DNA from: Opitutia bacterium
GTDB taxonomy: Bacteria; Verrucomicrobiota; Verrucomicrobiia; Opitutales; Opitutaceae
Assembly (NCBI GenBank): GCA_016187945.1
Contig: JACPIT010000006.1
Coordinates: 326,277 to 390,276 of the forward strand
Reading direction: 5' to 3'
Length of the DNA stretch: 64,000 bases
Positions 61,706 to 64,000 of the stretch are shown piece after piece; within the stretch, counting starts at the first letter, position 1, and every line of letters starts with the position of its first letter. The notes under the pieces are model-generated. The model saw only the letters and a list, made by a program, of their open reading frames with translations, did no database searches and was not told the DNA's origin. The translations under genes and the position numbers were made by a program.

Positions 61706-63859
61706 CTACTTCCCGCCTGCTCTCGCGCGTCCCCGAAATGTCCGCACCAGCGCCAGCAGCGCGCAGAGCAGCACCGACCACAGACTCGGTGCGCCTCCTC
61801 CGCCGCCTCCACGAGACGGCGCAGGCGGCGGAGCGGCGTTGACCGTGAGCGTGACCGCGTCGCTCGTGGCGGAGCCTTCGCTGTTCGACACGACGACGTG
61901 GTAGGAGCCGGCGTCGGCGGCCTGCACCGCGGCGAAGGTCAGCGTGTCGCTCGTCGCGCCCGCGAGCGCCGTGCCGCCTTTGAACCACTGGTAGCTGAGC
62001 GGCGCCGTGCCGCTCGCGACGACGCGGAACGATCCAGATTGCCCGACGGTCGCGGCAACGTTCGCGGGCTGCGTGGTGATCGAGATCGTCGCGGGCGTCG
62101 TGACGCCCGCGATGTTCTTCCAGCCGGAAGCGCCGGACGAGTTCGTGGTGCGCATACGCACTTGGTATGCGGTGCCGCTGCGCGCGGTGAAGGTGGCACT
62201 CGTGGCGTTCGCGGGCGTGGTCGCGACGGCGTTAAAAGTCGCGCCGCCGTCGGTCGAGGCTTCGACTTGGAAGCCGGTTTCGAAGTCGGCGCGGTCGGTC
62301 CAGGTAACGGCGATCTGTGTCGCGGACTGGGCGACGGCGACAACGTTGTCAGGCGGCGGCGCGGTGAAGCCGGCGCGTTGCAGGCCGCGTTGGATGATCG
62401 GGCTGCGCAGCATGCGTTGCCAGAGTTCGGCGCTGCGGTGGTTTTCGATCATCAACACGTTCGTGCCGGCGCTGATGCCGATGACGTCGGGATCGAACCA
62501 GCGATTCGCGGTGAGGTTGAAGGCGTCGCAGTAGCCGTAGTCGGACCAGATCGAGGCGCCGTAAGTGTCGTAGAGGTGGCGCAGCGCGGGCACGCAGGCC
62601 TCGGGCGCGAACGGCACCGACCCCATCAACGCAGTCGGCGAGAGCGTGCCGTCGTCGAGCGTGACGGGGCGGCCGGGCGGTGCCCCGCGACCGTCGTAGC
62701 CGGAATAAACGACGCCGTTAATCGTCGCGCCCGGGCCGTCGCAGGCGGTGATGCCGAATTCGCGTTCGCCGTAATTCGCGAACGGGCGCGTGGCGGCGTA
62801 GGCTTGTTGCGCGAGCGTGGCGCGACGGGAGTTCTCGAAGTAGTCGATGCCGCCGCCGTTCGTGCGCAGGTAGGCGTCAGTCATGCCGCGAAAATCGATC
62901 CAGCAATGCGAGTATTGGTGCGTGAACAGCGAGCCGGTCGGGCACCACGCGTAGCTGTAGCCGTAGTGAATGCGCCACGCGTAGGTGGCGGTCCACGTCG
63001 TCCACGAGCCGGAGGGCAACGGGCTGTTCGCGGCGCCGAGGCCGAGGAGGTAGAGCGCCATCGCCTCGTTGTAGCCCGACCAGCCGCTCGCGTGGTAGCC
63101 GCTCTCGGGTTTCCAGTCCATCGCGAGGAGATTGTCGGACCGCAGCATGAAGGCCCAATCGACGCGGCTGACGAGCGTGTCGGCCGCTCGGCGGATCGCG
63201 ACTTCGGTGGCGTCCGCGCCGTCGTAGTAGAGCGCGCAATCGATGACGCCGAGCAGCAAGAGCGCCGTGTCGATCGTGGAGAGTTCGCTGTTCCAGGCGC
63301 GCAGGCCGGTGTTCGCGTCGATGAAGTGGTAGAACCAGCCGCGATAGCCGGAGGTGCCGGTCGCGGCCGGGCCTTGCGGGAGGTTGACGAGGAACTCGAG
63401 CGTCGTGCGCACGCGTTCGCGGGCCGCGGCGCGCGTCATCCAGCCGCGCGAGACGGCGATGTTCGTGCTGCTCAGCCCGAAGCCGACCGCGGCGATGCTG
63501 CACACGTCGAGGTTCGAGGCGCGGTCGGGCACGAGCCCCGTGACCGGGTGCTGCGTCGCCCAGAAATACGCGAAGGTCTGCTGCTCGACGTAGCCGAGGA
63601 AGTCGTCGTCGCTCACGAAGCTCGCGCGGCGTCCGGTCTGGGTCGGCAAAGTGTAGGCGGCGAGCGACACGGCTGAGAGTCCGCAGAAGGTAACGAGGCC
63701 CACCACGCCGCGCCATCCGCGAAATCCCGCCGAAATTTCCGCGAAAACGCCCAAAAATGACAACGTTTGCACCGCCAGCACCGTAGGAAGCCGCCTCGGT
63801 TCGGCAAACTCCAAAGCTGAATTCGGAGCCGCCGCCGGGTCGCGGACAACACGCTTCAC
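61706..63859 (-). CDS. glucoamylase-fold (GH144-like) protein with Fn3, Ig-like and C-terminal sorting segments
   Basis: A 717-aa secreted protein with a GTG start and an N-terminal hydrophobic anchor (residues 27-70). Residues 80-495 match the glucoamylase PF10091/GH144 fold: VEQQTFAYFWATQHPVTGLV, RGWFYHFIDANTGLRAWNSE, LSTIDTALLL, YNEAMALYLLGLGAANSPLP and GISAGTNVLMIENHRSAELW. GH144 members cleave beta-1,2-glucan. Residues about 502-590 look like fibronectin III, 592-673 like an Ig domain (SYQWFKGGTALAGATSDTLT). The end is GGGGGGAPS, a 14-residue hydrophobic helix and a basic tail, resembling GlyGly-type C-terminal sorting signals. Confidence 0.85.
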   Translation of the reverse strand: MKRVVRDPAAAPNSALEFAEPRRLPTVLAVQTLSFLGVFAEISAGFRGWRGVVGLVTFCGLSAVSLAAYTLPTQTGRRASFVSDDDFLGYVEQQTFAYFWATQHPVTGLVPDRASNLDVCSIAAVGFGLSSTNIAVSRGWMTRAAARERVRTTLEFLVNLPQGPAATGTSGYRGWFYHFIDANTGLRAWNSELSTIDTALLLLGVIDCALYYDGADATEVAIRRAADTLVSRVDWAFMLRSDNLLAMDWKPESGYHASGWSGYNEAMALYLLGLGAANSPLPSGSWTTWTATYAWRIHYGYSYAWCPTGSLFTHQYSHCWIDFRGMTDAYLRTNGGGIDYFENSRRATLAQQAYAATRPFANYGEREFGITACDGPGATINGVVYSGYDGRGAPPGRPVTLDDGTLSPTALMGSVPFAPEACVPALRHLYDTYGASIWSDYGYCDAFNLTANRWFDPDVIGISAGTNVLMIENHRSAELWQRMLRSPIIQRGLQRAGFTAPPPDNVVAVAQSATQIAVTWTDRADFETGFQVEASTDGGATFNAVATTPANATSATFTARSGTAYQVRMRTTNSSGASGWKNIAGVTTPATISITTQPANVAATVGQSGSFRVVASGTAPLSYQWFKGGTALAGATSDTLTFAAVQAADAGSYHVVVSNSEGSATSDAVTLTVNAAPPPAPSRGGGGGGAPSLWSVLLCALLALVRTFRGRARAGGK

Positions 63860-63867
63860 ACCAGTAG

Positions 63868-63881
63868 CTAATGATAATTAG
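63868..63881. promoter_or_regulatory. AT-rich inverted repeat between divergent genes
   Basis: CTAAT-GATA-ATTAG, five-base perfect arms, in the 59-bp gap between the glucoamylase-fold gene and the gene starting at 63919. It could be an operator for a regulator encoded by either neighbour. Confidence 0.4.
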
Positions 63882-63918
63882 ACTTTAAGCCGAGCGGAAA
63901 TTTCTCTCGAATTCGGCC

Positions 63919-64000
63919 ATGGCGAGAAAACTACCGGAGTTGGGAGAGAGGTTGGTGGCGGAGGTCGAGGCGGCGTGGACCCGGCCGCAGGAGGCGTGGG
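63919..64000 (+). CDS. 5' end of unidentified gene, cut by window edge
   Basis: From the ATG at 63919, 27 codons are visible: MARKLPELGERLVAEVEAAW then TRPQEAW. Divergent from the glucoamylase-fold gene. Too short to assign. Confidence 0.45.
   Translation, partial: MARKLPELGERLVAEVEAAWTRPQEAW

Overview
The window is high-GC bacterial chromosome, densely coding on both strands. The gene content points to Verrucomicrobiota, most likely an Opitutaceae-like organism: a PEP-CTERM protein, a ThuA-like secreted protein, a DUF4450 protein, a Gly-rich C-terminal sorting tail, and very many intergenic palindromic repeats. This taxonomic call is inference; there is no rRNA gene here to anchor it.

Layout. 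1-893 is the 5' part of hypE (NiFe-hydrogenase maturation), cut by the left edge. 1.2-6.8 kb holds a PEP-CTERM protein, a ThuA-like protein, a PLP aminotransferase and recN. A tRNA-Val(GAC) follows, then a 1140-aa DUF4450 protein and an HMCES/YedK protein. 11.5-14.6 kb is a pyrimidine operon (pyrR-pyrB-pyrC) with a strong hairpin-plus-T-run in its leader; pyrD lies at 30-31 kb. 14.8-17.0 kb is a CPBP protease-thiL-tsaE run. 17.1-20.1 kb holds a P-loop kinase, a large RGG/RDD-rich protein and tRNA-Leu(GAG). 20.2-30.0 kb is a sulfate assimilation and cysteine block: cysE, then cysI-cysH-cysD-cysN-rrf2-cysK on the minus strand, with cobA and a CbiX chelatase supplying siroheme. 31-41.8 kb contains an acidic-tailed protein, a Wza-like export lipoprotein, a DUF2062 protein, two tandem APC permeases, a TonB-C/PA14-like secreted protein, hemB and cysS. 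41.9-49 kb mixes accessory genes (a lone AAA-TOPRIM ATPase and a Sel1-repeat protein, both with less GC-biased codon use) with trmO, thrS and a TPR gene. 49.2-54.1 kb is a complete trans-4-hydroxy-L-proline catabolic operon. A PII gene and gatC-gatA-gatB follow.

The most unusual structure is at 57.9-61.5 kb. The last 90 bp of gatB occur twice, 3.4 kb apart. The two copies encode the same 29 residues but differ at nine positions, all synonymous. Between them lies a two-gene cassette of unrecognised function (327 aa + 771 aa with TPR-like repeats, joined by a GTGA overlap). This looks like an element or recombination event that uses the gatB 3' end as its junction.

A second theme is repeats. 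At least eight families of inverted repeats occupy most intergenic gaps. Some have entered genes in frame (gatB, the ketoglutarate semialdehyde dehydrogenase, the N-terminus of CysN) or supply stop codons or likely ribosome-binding sites to neighbouring genes. The window ends with a GH144-like glucoamylase-fold protein carrying Fn3, Ig-like and GGGGGGAPS-type C-terminal elements, and the first codons of an unidentified gene.
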